Positions 46,888 to 58,111 of a stretch of 64,000 nt of DNA are shown piece by piece. Position numbers and translations under genes: made by a program. Position 1 is the stretch's first letter. Each line of letters starts with the position of its first letter. The notes beneath the pieces were generated by a model. That model ran no database searches. It saw only the letters and a list, made by a program, of their open reading frames with translations, and was not told the origin of the DNA. This DNA comes from Pohlia nutans (taxonomy: Eukaryota; Streptophyta; Bryopsida; Bryales; Mniaceae): positions 19,644,336 to 19,708,335 of the forward strand of contig CM040091.1 in the NCBI GenBank assembly GCA_022496805.1. The letters are read 5' to 3'.

Positions 46888-47807
46888 ACAGAAGATACCA
46901 CCTCTTATGGAAGGAGTCAAGAAAAAGGCGCCTCTTTTTCTAGAAGGGACTCAACTCAATCAAGTGGGTTCCTTTAGCACGTTTGAATTGGGGCCGCAAC
47001 ATCCGTAGTAGGAAAGAGACATCAATTGGAATGATCACGAATCCTACTTTCACTACAATCGATTTAATTTCATTAAAAGCCATCTAAATTATTTTCGATG
47101 GATTTGGAATCAAATGGACTTAAGTCATATCACTATAGAAAAGTGTTGTAATATATAATATTTTCTATTTCCAAGTGATATTACATATAGAGATTTGAGG
47201 ATCACTTGAGAGTATTATTTAGGGGCCACACTTTGGAATTTGAAGAGTACATAATTTGGAAGGTATATATTATAAAACAATAATCCTTTAACAATTTGAC
47301 AATTATTATGAAGAGGGTTTTGAAGCTAACCAATCTCAAATGTACTTACAATTATGTGTCACAAATATGAAACTAGCCATTAATAATATGACCTCGATTG
47401 TGTAAATACATCTCAAGATCATGCTATCATAATTCGAGTTATGCCATGAACAAGTGATTATTGAAACAAGAGGAACTTACATTGTAAAGGTTTTGTTTTG
47501 TTGTAACATAAGCGGCTTTCCGCCATGTGAAGTTGCCAGAATTGTTCAACCGTAAGCGTGGCTCTCTGCATTGCAAAAGATTATGTTGCAAATCCTTAGT
47601 ACGTGCCAAAGATATACTCAATGACTTATATTTGTAACGACGGTGTCGTACCTTCATTCATTGTTTCTAACCTTTCAATAATTATACAAAACTCTAGCAC
47701 CAGTGAGACCAAGTGAATTGGCATTTAGCTAGCCTCCACATTGACAAAACTAGCTAAGTGTTCAAATATCGGAAACCTTCTTCAAATTGTATGTACCATG
47801 TGTTAAT
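46888..47807. other. no gene seen
   Basis: AT-rich spacer; the minus-strand 72-residue frame at 47439-47657 shows no domain. Confidence 0.4.
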
Positions 47808-48015
47808 TTTATGCTTACAGTACAGATTCAGCCTACATATGATTGTGTTGAAGAAGACTTGTTCGTAGGCACGAAGAGACTTTGTATTGTTCAATATGGT
47901 TACAGTTATTAAAATATCTCATTGTAGACGAGACTTTCTCACTCACAGTGAGAGCATTCAGTTAGTTTTGTAAGAACAATTATTTAGTATTGGCAAGGTT
48001 CATCAAAGATTGTAT
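47808..48015 (+). pseudogene. duplicate of the RWP-RK last exon and 3' flank
   Basis: Matches 45475-45680 closely. The exon frame IQPTYDCVEEDLFVGTKRL corresponds to IQLAYDCVEDLFICTKRL at 45501. The only length change is one extra codon, and both frames stop at the same place (TGA versus TAA), as expected of once-coding sequence. No other exons nearby. Confidence 0.7.
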
Positions 48016-48719
48016 ATATACTTAATATATTTTTTTCAATGGCAATTTTTACTCGGGGAAGTCTCATCCAAATCTTACGTAATATTGTGCAAACATCATT
48101 AGGTTCCAAATAAATCCTTGAAGGTAAAATGTTTAAATGAATTACATTGATATAAAATACTCAAAATTGATGACAAAAACAAAAATGAAAATATTTCCAA
48201 AATATTATTGATTATGATAGACACATTCATATTGAAATTATCAAGATTTTAAAGAATCCACATGTCTTTTTAGAAAGTTAACAACTACGTGCCTGTGAAG
48301 TATGGTAAGAAGGGATTAAATAACTATCATAAGAAGAGACAATGGTAAGAACCAACTGAGGAACCAACCAAATGTACTTACAAGGCGTGGTAAATTACTA
48401 TGGTAAAAAGGGACTTACCATAGTTACTTCTTGACTATAGTAGTCTCATGGAGGTAATTTACGAATATCAGCTATGATGTGTCACTATTGTTAGTAAAGA
48501 AAGGACTATGGGTATGAAGTAAAAATTATCAAAATATCAAGATAATCACATAAATTGTCACTCTCTATAGAATGCTTAAGCCATTGATCTTAATACTCGT
48601 CATAGATTCCAAAAACGTTATATTTCTATTTTATTGAGAGGTCATTATAAACTCTTAAAATCATGATTGAGATTTGAAAAATGGGCTATATGGAGCCTAC
48701 TCTACTTCACAACAATGTT
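48016..48719. other. no gene seen
   Basis: AT-rich spacer. TATTTCTATTTTATTGAGAGG and following (48619-48665) recur at 49405-49450 and mark the start of the upstream region shared by the RWP-RK copies. Confidence 0.45.
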
Positions 48720-49330
48720 TCTCTACAACCATATACTTACACGGTTTAACACGTGGCTATGCGGTTACGTAGCTTCTGGTGTAGTTCCGTCGCTCCGTCG
48801 CTCCAAAGCTATACGTACAACAAGTGTATAGAGAGAACGCACACACCTTTCTCTTCCTCTTTTTTTCTGCTTCTTGGGGTTTGCCCCACGGTTAGAGTTT
48901 TGATCTTTCACTTGATTCTTCCCAACACACTCTTCATTTACAGTGGCCCTTTACGCCAAAGTTTCTTAGTTTCTTTTGCTTGTTCATGTTTCATTTTCTC
49001 CTACTCCTTTGCTTAGGTTATTTTTCTATTCTTTGCTACCTTTCCGTCACTCTGTTCACTATACTTGCTTTAGAAAATTTATTCTTTTCAATTCTTGTGT
49101 TGACTACGGATGCTAGTGTTTTTTGCTAGATTCCCAAAGCCCCTCCTATGCCTTTTGTGCAAATCGATTTTTGTTAGTATTCTTAGCGTTAGCCATTACA
49201 ATCGCCATGCGTGCAAGTATACTTATGAATCTCTGAAGCCGATGGAAGGGAAGGAAAAAGGGAAGGAGACCTTTAATATTGGTGAAAGCTCCTATGGCAG
49301 TAAGCTTCTTTTATATACTTCTCTTGTTAA
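48720..49330 (+). pseudogene. RWP-RK family upstream region and first exon, start codon lost (copy 5)
   Basis: Leader blocks as in the other copies; exon region 49105-49302 reads ARFPKPLLCLLCKSIFVSI and NRHACKYTYESLKPMEGKE, ending at a GTAAGC donor. The start is ACG instead of ATG and a few codons after it are deleted. Confidence 0.65.
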
Positions 49331-49439
49331 ATGAGTTTCAGTGGTATTCTAGCTAATAGTACTTGCATTGTCGTAATCTTAATACTCATAAATGCCTATG
49401 ATATTATATTTATATTTTATTCAATGGTCATTATAGACT

Positions 49440-50760
49440 CTTGAAAGCATGATTGAGATTTGAAAAATGGGCTACATGGAGACTACTCTGCTTCACAACA
49501 ATTTTTCTCAGCAACCATATACCTACACGATTATACACGCAATTACGTCGGTTATGTAGCTTCTCTTGTAGTTTTGTGGCTACAAAGTTATACAATAAAT
49601 GTATAGAGAGAAGGCAAATGCCTTGCTCTTTCCCTTTTCTTTGCTTTTTGAGTTGGCTCTTTCGGTTAAAGTTTCAATTCACTCTCTTATTTGATTATTC
49701 GCTAACACAGTCTTCATTCACATTGGCCCTTTGGGCCAAAGTTTTTTAGTTTCTCTCTCTTGTTTACTTTTCGTTTTCTCCTACTCCTTTTTTTAGGTTC
49801 TTTACTTATTCTTTGCAACCTTTCCATCTCTTTGTTTCATGTTCTCCAACTCCTTTTTTAAAATTCTTCACTTATTTTTTACTACCTTTTTGTCTCTTTG
49901 TTCATGTTCACCATACCTTCTTTTAAAAAAAAATTCTTTTCATTTCTTGTGAACATTTAGCTCTTAAATCCCTATTGACTATGGATGCTAGTGATTCATT
50001 TGCTCTTAAGTACTTTTGGTAGAGTCCCAAAGCCCCTCCCATTCCCTTTGTGCATTTCCATTTTTGTTAATGTTTTTAGCATTAGCCACTACAACTACCA
50101 TGCCTGCAAGTATACATATGAATCTCCAAAGTCAATTGACAAGCGACCCTTAACAACAAAGCATAACGAGACAGGGAAAGAGACCTTTAACGTTGGTGAA
50201 AGCCCCATGGCGGTTAGTTTTCTTTATATACTCTTTTTATTAAATAAGTTTCTCTTGTATTCTAGCTAGTAGTACTTGTGTTGTCGTCACTAGATCGCTG
50301 TCTCCACTAGATCGTTGTCTCCACTCAAATGCTTACTATTTATGTTTTTTCTTCATGATTGTGTGCATGGAGGTTTCATCACTTTACCATCGCAATCTAG
50401 GAGCTAGGAAGGTGCAGTAAGTAGCAGACTACAGAATGTTGTGCCACTTCTGCATTGCAACTGTATTGTTTCGGAACCATTGAAGGTTGCGGTGGTGGCA
50501 TGAAGAAGGAATAGGCAAAAAAGAAGACGCATGAGCTCTTCCCTGCGATTTAAGGGATTAAAGGTTGTTCCTCGGTGAAGGTGGTAATTTAAAGATACTC
50601 ATCTTTGATTTCGAATGTCCTTACAATGTATACCTACTGGTGACTTTGTGGGAATGATGCTCCTTTTGAGGGAATGATGCTCCTTTGACGTTTAATGCTT
50701 TGACAATTCCTACATGATTGTGTCAATTATTGCAGATCTTGTTAAACTAAAAAAGATAAT
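49440..50760 (+). pseudogene. RWP-RK family exons 1-2 with frameshift (copy 6)
   Basis: ATG at 49981 is followed by a frameshift (stop within 14 codons), then RVPKPLPFPLCISIFVNVF and YHACKYTYESPK. Exon 2-like sequence at about 50371-50610 matches 42808-42920 plus 44472-44560 without any transposon, with its own in-frame stops. Homology fades after about 50750, before the RWP-RK exon. Confidence 0.7.
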
Positions 50761-50859
50761 GTACATGCAAAAGGTAAATAATTTTTATTATGTGACTTAC
50801 CATCCAACTGTAGAAGTGAGATCTTGTCCAAAAGACAATGTTTTCTTCTTCATCCACCA

Positions 50860-51070
50860 GGCCATACTTATAGTCCTAATATTGTATGTCTACATATTTA
50901 GAATGATTATGTACAGAATAACTAGACTATTACTTTGGTGTTCTAACTAGCTTGGAGTCATAAACTCTTGGTTTATCATTTCCTTCATAAGTAACTTAAT
51001 TACCACATGACTAACTTAGGCATAGACCTTTGGTCTATCAGTTCCCTCATGAGTAACTTAATTCCAACAC
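50860..51070. repeat. diverged copy of the SMP-30 intron tandem unit
   Basis: Shares CATACTTATAGTCCTAATATTG, AACTAGACTATTACTTTGG and TAACTAGCTTGGAGTCATA with 3160-3580. Confidence 0.65.
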
Positions 51071-51966
51071 TCCTTCATAGTTAGAACCACCTTTAGTAGA
51101 TAATAATGTAGTGCCACATTATTTACTTAAAACATAACTTACTATTATTGTAAGTCCTCTAATTTCCTCTTGAATGACTTGATAGGTAGAACTCCCAATC
51201 TATTCTTGATCAACTTGATTTCAGAACTCCAGATGATGATAAAGAAAAGGAAGTGATCTCGGAAGTAATACTAATAGTGAACCACAAAACCAATAAAAAA
51301 AAAACTTAGTCTCTATTGAATTCAATCCATTGTGAGCAAGCTAAAGTAATAGCCATCTTAATGTAATGTTAAGATTGCAGGGCCATAAAATTTAGAAGAG
51401 ATGGATGAGTATAAAGTATAACATGTATTCTACGTGTTGTTTTAGCACAATTTTGGTGATCAATGGAATACATAGGGGTAGTGGTTTTCAATATATTCTT
51501 TGTGATTTGAGGTAACTCAATAACCATAATGAATATTAATTTGTCTGCAAATTTTTTTTGTGTTTAAAATTTTATTGTTTATTTTTAAACAATGTTTGAC
51601 GAATTATTCAAATCATGTGTGAATTTGACAACAACTTGTGTGAATCTATTATTTGAAGTTTGAAAATAGCACAAATGTAATTTATATTTAATTCAATATA
51701 TGACAGGTGATAAATGAGAAATTCTAGCTTAAAATTTTGTATTAAAAATTGTAACATTATGTTTAAAATGCTTTTTTGAAATCAATCAAAGTCTAAATCA
51801 AAGGTCAAAAAAATATTACAAGCCCATTCCAATAAAACGGATTAGTCTTCAAACCTACACATAGAAAGAACCTCGTTGAAAGAACTTTGATAAAGGCATG
51901 CTTTCATGTCTAATAGTTGCACCAACTCTATGCAAAAAAGAAGGATTACTTTATAAAGACACTTCA
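51071..51966. other. no gene seen
   Basis: 51300-51420 (ATTGAATTCAATCCATTGTG, AGTAATAGCCATCTTAATGT) is related to 31990-32100. Otherwise spacer. Confidence 0.45.
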
Positions 51967-52511
51967 TTAACCCTTTGGCGCGCTGGCGTCCAGAATCTGG
52001 ACGCCGGATGAATTTCAGCAGCTCGATTTCTGTAGGTACCGGATGTTTTTCATCCATTTTTTTTTTTCATTCTTGTGCTAGTTGAATACCATTTGTACGA
52101 TATGGATCTTCCAAATAAGATAATGTGAATTTTTGAAAAATTACAAAAGTGATTAATGTCAAGTTTCAATCTTAGTTCAAAAAGAAAGACCTTAAATATG
52201 ATTTTCTATAGTAAGTAGAATCAAATAATGGAAACCATACCACCTCGTAGTGCATGTCATTCTAATTTCATTACAATATTTTTAAAAAAAATTGTGTTAA
52301 TTTTGGATTTTTAATTGAATTTCAAGAGAAAACCTTGCAAAATTACTTTAAAAATATTAATAATAAATATGGTGAATCCAACCGTACGGATGTAATCTAC
52401 ACATTGACATTTGCAACTTTGTTTTGTACATCAACTCCATTTTCGTTTTTCATCAACCATTTTATAACAAATCTTTGAAAACAATGTTGAATCGGGACGT
52501 TAAAGGGTTAA
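51967..52511. mobile_element. TTAA-flanked element, 537-bp body
   Basis: TTAA at 51967-51970 and 52508-52511; ends CCCTTTGGCGCGCTGGCGTCC and GGGACGTTAAAGGG. A small hairpin (GGCGTCCAGAATCTGGACGCC) lies next to the left end. Confidence 0.65.
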
Positions 52512-54990
52512 ATGAAAGAAGTATATGAAGGTGGAATTATTATGACACATTTAAATATTTATTTTTATATGACACATTTAAATAAACAATCTTTTGTAAA
52601 TCATAGATAGAAAGGGATCAAAAAATAAATAAAGATGCTATTGAGAAAAGCATATTGAGAATTTTGTTAAAAAGTTAAGACAAGGAAGAACTCAAGCGGG
52701 AACTCAAATCAAGAATTTAATTCTTCAATAATTTATACCCTAGTAGAAGCTTTCATGAGCCTTGCAATCATTTCAAGGCCTAGCAAATGTTCTAGGATTA
52801 GCATGGTGCTTCAACATAATTTTAATTCAAGATAAATAATTTGATCAAGTATAAAAAAGATGTTTCCAAACCTTAATGTCACAATCAATAATAATTTAAT
52901 TTATGAAGAAAATAGAAGGCCAAAGATGGTTGGTATTCGCTATGTCTATTACATACTTTAAACGATTTAATAAAGTAGAAATCTAATAAAGAATATGATT
53001 TTTATTTTTGCCAATATGGCTATTTCGTGTTCAATTTCATCATTTTCATGGAATTATTTTCAATAAAAGCTATAACAACATTCAATGTAGAAGTAGAGTA
53101 TTATGCAAGAGAAAATGCTAGAAGGAAGGTGCTGTAAATAAGACATATTTCAATAATTATGCTTGAAGATATGACTTTCCTTCAAAGAATTTGTACAAAA
53201 GTATTTTGTGTTAATTGATGGTGCATTGCTACAACTAAAAATTTGAGAAAAGAAAATATTAAAGTCAAAACTATTTCATTAAAGGTACTTAGGTTGAATG
53301 AAAAAAAGGTAGTCTAATTTATTGATATTGGTTAATTCTATTGCATGTGCATGAATTACGAGCAACTTAGTCACATCAATCAAGAGTAACCTAGACAAGT
53401 GACAAAAGAAGAAACTACTAACTTAGAACAACTTTCATTTTTTCCAGACTTAACAATTTAGTTAATTATTTATGAATATATGAATCTTCTTTGAGCCTAA
53501 AGTAGTTTGGACTCTAGGTGCATTTTAATTAAAACATCAACAAACTATACCACTAATAAGTGCACAATGCAATTGGTAATTGGAATAGCACCCTCAGAGC
53601 ATGCCCACCAGTGATAATGGTTTATTTATTTTTCAAACTTGACATACTAGTCCAAATCTAATTTTTTTCAAAGAGGATGAGTCTGGCTGATATGTACAAA
53701 AATATTCCAACCTCGAACGCTATGACTATTAAAAAGTCTTTCTGAGTCAAACGGGGACCTCCATTTTAGCAATTGTTTAGTTAGTGCAGCCTTCAATGAA
53801 AGGCTGGTAACTTAGTTTAGTTAGTGCAGTGCAAGTGACCTTCCTACACAAGTAACTACATGCACGAATGATTCCCATGCATCAAGAAAATTCTTATAGT
53901 GGCATACTTGATTGAACTATAGAATAACTTTATCGCACTTTTTGATATGATAAATTTTGTCATTCTTGTATACATTCATATTAGAAACAATAGATTGTAA
54001 TGATTTTGTACAGTAGTACCTGTATTACTTTGTCAATGCAATAAATAAATAAATAAATAAATAAATATATTTATTTATTGCAAGTTTATATAAATAAAAC
54101 ATCTATACTAATTCAATTCTTCTAGTGTAACGTAACTGTATTGATTCATTTGCTCATAAACTATACAATCTCTATATGACACTTCTACAATTATTGTATA
54201 GTTTCCATCCAGGTTGCCATAGTAAATAAAACCATATTATTTCAATACTAAAAACCCTCACTTCTACTTTCCTGATGCTTCTTCATAGGACAACTGAACT
54301 AGTAAGGTGAGTGGGCCATAAATCAACATTTTAAGCACTACACCTATTTACAGTAATCGAAGGTGCAATGTGGTAATTATAATGAATTAGAAAATTGATT
54401 CTAAATCTACCTAAGTTAAAACACAAATTTTGAAATAATATTGGATAAATTGTGAATTTTCAAAGTTTCAAGTCTAGGCTGTCTATTTATAACAATAGAT
54501 TTGAGTTAAAATTTACAATGAATATGCCTTGAAGAATAAAAAAGTAACTTTAAATAAACATAGTTCCTACCAATGAGGTGCCTCCAAGCAATGCTTCAAA
54601 ATCAACAATTAGGAAACTATTTTAGGGGTGGTTTAATTACACTACCGACCAACTTTAGGGACCAAAAACTTGTCCCATGCAGCTTTAAAATCTATGATTG
54701 GCTCCATTAACTTGTCCTCAAACTTGTCCCAGGATGATTTGGGTTTACACTACAAGGAAAAAAGAAAAGTGACCAAAGGAGTTGAGGTCCTCAAAATTAA
54801 AGCCTAGAAATAGGCCTAGTGGGTAATGTTGAAGGGTCTCCCCAGATTTGTGGTCACAGAGGCAAAAGGGGTTCTTTTATTGCCGAACGAGGAGACCGTG
54901 GGCTTGAAATGCTGTTTTATTATTTTTTACGTTCCGGTTCAATTTCAATTCCGGTTTACACTTAGTGAGAGGCCCAAGGGTTTTAAAAAT
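52512..54990. other. no gene seen; AAAT microsatellite at 54041-54070
   Basis: About 2.5 kb of AT-rich DNA without a supported frame. An AAAT run is followed directly by its complement (ATATTTATTTATTG), a small fold-back. A lone CACTACAAGGAAAAAAG end lies at 54749. Confidence 0.45.
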
Positions 54991-55245
54991 TACTCCCTCC
55001 GTCCCAAAGTTATTGTCATGTTTGAAAGTCATGTTTGAAAGTGCTTTTTTAAGTAGGTCAAAAAAATACTTCCTTGTGGCTAATTTTATTTAAGTTGCAA
55101 TGAACACATGCAACGTTCTTCAATCATTCTAGAGACATAATTTGGAACCTTTTTAATCATGTTTTCTTACAATATGATCAATGAAATCGGCTCAAAGAAA
55201 TACCAAGCAAACAAGTTGGACAATAACTTTGGGACGGAGGGAGTT
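54991..55245. mobile_element. Stowaway MITE, 251 bp
   Basis: TA, then CTCCCTCCGTCCCAAAGTTA at the left and TAACTTTGGGACGGAGGGAG, then TT, at the right: perfect inverted repeats of the canonical Stowaway consensus with a TA target site (right copy mutated). Confidence 0.92.
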
Positions 55246-55704
55246 CATTTTTCTAAAGTGTGACCATGAAGTGATTATTGGTTTTTGGCACAGTGGAGTG
55301 CCGTTCATGAAATAAGTAGGATGTCCTAAAATTATCCATGAACCCTCCAATTATGACATGTAGACCTTTCTTGGGGCTATATAGTTGAGACTCAAAACTG
55401 CCAATTTCACTATTCAAGTAGACCAATGGCATGCCAAGCATTGCGAAGAAAGAGTTGCCGGTTTTAGGTATCATTATGAGTGAAAATTAGTACCACATGG
55501 TATGGTCATGCGAGTTCTCATTTGGGTGACGAAGTTCTTTACACTTCAATAATTTGTATCAATTTGAATATTGGGAACTAAATTGCGAAAAATTGTGCAT
55601 TTCGTTAGAGATCTTTTTCCAAATGACCAAAAAATATTTCTCATAAATAACCTTGAAAAAATGAGGCCATATTTTTTAAGTTGATGGTTTTAGGACATCC
55701 TACC

Positions 55705-55945
55705 TTAACCCCTAAAGGATCATAAAGCCACGAGGTGGCTCCTGTTCTTTTTCAGTAATTCTGAGTACCTGGTTTTATGTAGATTCTTTTTTGTTAATTT
55801 GAAAAAAAATAAATTCAACATAAGTAATATTCTTCACTAATTATAGTGATATAAAATTTGGTCCCAATCAAATTATAATTTTCACAATACGATCGTTTCA
55901 ACTTGTCATTTTAAAACTATGAATCCTTGGTCCTTTAGGGGTTAA
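55705..55945. mobile_element. TTAA-flanked element, 233-bp body
   Basis: TTAA at 55705-55708 and 55942-55945; ends CCCCTAAAGGATCATAAAG and CTTGGTCCTTTAGGGG. On the minus strand the body AAGGATTCATAGTTTTAAAA and on is the dispersed repeat seen at 2411 and 4033, identifying those as old relatives. Confidence 0.8.
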
Positions 55946-55995
55946 TTATAAAAATCAGTTTATGGTCAGCACTGGTTGTTGGCCTACTCACCGTA

Positions 55996-57366
55996 GTACA
56001 GTGGGGTGACACCGAAATTGGCCCCTTGTGCAAATCCAGGGATAGTGCCCACACTGCAGCCAACTTTGACACCCTCCCGAGTGCTGGAAAATTGTTATTT
56101 ATACATGGAATTTTAAACACAAAATCATTGTTATGTTGACAACATGTGTACCAAATTTCAAAGCTAGAAGATTGATAAAAAAAAAGATATTCAAGATTTA
56201 CTAACAAGGGGTAGCTGTAAGAAATGTTTCACAGCTGCCAACTTTGACACCCTCCCAAGGATTGAAGAATTTTTTTTTTCACATGGAATTTTTGGAGTAG
56301 GAACATCTTTATGTTTTTTACACATGTGAAAAATTTCAAGTCCAAAGACCCACAATAAAAATGATATTCTAAATCTACCAATAGGTGTAGTTGTGACAAA
56401 CAAAGTCACTTCAGAACTTCCAACTTTGACAGCCTCTCTAGGGCTGAGAATCTGTTATTTCATTATGAAAGTTTTGTCACATGATCTTTATGATGTTGAT
56501 CACTTGTATAAAAAATTTCAAGGTCAAAAGATACACACACAAATAGTTATTCTATATCTACCAACATAGTTGTGAAGCGACTTTGTTTGTCACAACTACA
56601 CCTGTTGGTAGATTTGGAATATCATTTTTTTTGTGGGTCTTTTGGACTTGAAATTTTTCGCATGTGTAGGCAACATAAAGATGTTCCTACTCCAAAAATT
56701 CCATGTGAATTTTTTTTTCTTCAATCCTTGGGAGGGTGTCAAAGTTGGCAGCTATGAAACATTTCTTACAGCTACCCCTTGTTAGTAAATCTTGAATCTT
56801 AAATATTTTTTTGTATCAATCTTCTAGCTTTGAAATTTGGTACACATGTTAGAGTTATCCGCAAAGTGCTCTACACTTGGGTGAGTGGACCACAGTTTGT
56901 GAAAAGAGAGGTTGACAGCACAATAAAAGTAGACATGTCAGATGCTGTAAATATACTAGAGGTGTGAAGTTTCAAGGCACCAAAAACAGTGCTCAAAAAC
57001 TTCCCAACCTCAGTTTCTATTCTCGTGGATGCTCTTACACATGGGCTTCCTTGGCTTGACACGTATCTACATGGAGTGGGTCTTCCTTGGATCTATTTAA
57101 CTGAAATAGAAAAACCAGTAACTGACAGCCCCACCAACGAGAGTTTGGGTCAATTTTCGTATCCCAAGGAATTTGCTAAACTGAGGTTCTGAACCCCCAT
57201 GAGTTTGCGGAAAACTCTATTGTCAACATAACAATGATTTTGTGTTTAGAATTCCATGTATAAATAACAAATTTTCAGCGCTCAGGAGGGTGTCAAAGTT
57301 GGCAGCAGTGTGGGCACAATCCCTGGATTTGCACAAGGGGCCAATTTCGGTGTCACCCCACTGTAC
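55996..57366. mobile_element. 1-kb long inverted repeat element, second copy, interrupted
   Basis: Ends GTACAGTGGGGTGACACCG and CGGTGTCACCCCACTGTAC. Arms pair over about 430 bp. Units contain GCCAACTTTGACACCCTCCC (56057, 56234, 56418; inverse near 56730 and 57280). The right arm is split by the 370-bp insert at 56850-57219; without it the arms are collinear. Same family layout as 28606-29645 but with diverged sequence. Confidence 0.85.
56850..57219. mobile_element. 370-bp insert with TAGAGTT[A/T]TCCGCAAA inverted ends
   Basis: Left TAGAGTTATCCGCAAAG, right GTTTGCGGAAAACTCTA. The opposite arm shows the uninterrupted sequence (GGTACACATGTTGTCAAC when reversed), fixing the insertion point to a T/TT. 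The interior looks GC-richer and has a 67-residue open frame without a known domain. Confidence 0.7.
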
Positions 57367-57659
57367 AGTACACGCTTCCCACGGTTTCATCACAACGACG
57401 AATGCCAAGCACACGCAACGTGACGCCGGATTCACTTAACTCAGTTTCACTTTTCAAATTAAGTTACTGAAGCCTTGATCACCGTTGACTGGGGCCAGCC
57501 AGAGATCGAGCCGTGGATGGCTCGCATCGCAGGGGCGAGTGACACTGGGTCACAATCACGCAGTCCATTTGATCGACGACAACGTATTCATGTGTCCAGA
57601 ATCTGCCAATTCACCGCTTCGGTTGCGTAGCCATGGGGTTACCACCTCACTTCATTTTT

Positions 57660-57968
57660 GCCACAACCCAGCTCCTCCAACCTCAAATTTTTTCACTGCA
57701 TCAAACTCCTGCATCGAGTTAGGCGTTTTGGAATCCATTCGGTGAAGGAGCAAGCAGCATCCGAGGTGAGCAAACTAGGTTCGGATATTTGTACATGATT
57801 CTAGATTTTGCCACAACCCAGCTCCAACCTCAAATTTTTTCACGGCATCAAAGTCCTGCATATATCGAGTTAGGTGTTTTGGAATCCATTACAGCTACTT
57901 CGGTGAAGGAGCAAGCAGCATCCGAGGTGAGGTTTCGCACCGGATATTTATATATGATTCTAGATTTT
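57660..57968. repeat. 150-bp tandem duplication in the upstream region of the oxygenase gene
   Basis: Two units starting GCCACAACCCAGCTCC at 57660 and 57810, sharing CCTCAAATTTTTTCAC, TTTTGGAATCCATT and GAAGGAGCAAGCAGCATCCG. They end about 145 bp before the proposed ATG, so they sit in promoter or leader. Confidence 0.85.
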
Positions 57969-58111
57969 GGGCGTGGAGGTAAGGAAAAAGTTACCTGCCA
58001 TAGCTGGTGATTTCGATGTGTTGAGCTGCTGGAGGTCGTAATCTTATAAGTGTGATCGTCCTTTAGGAATCGTGCATTTGACAAAGAGGCCCGGAAAGCA
58101 ACAGGTTGACG

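Noticed and set aside
56989..57192. 67-residue frame inside the 370-bp insert
   Set aside because: Insert is a small inverted-end element; the frame is too short and unlike any transposase.
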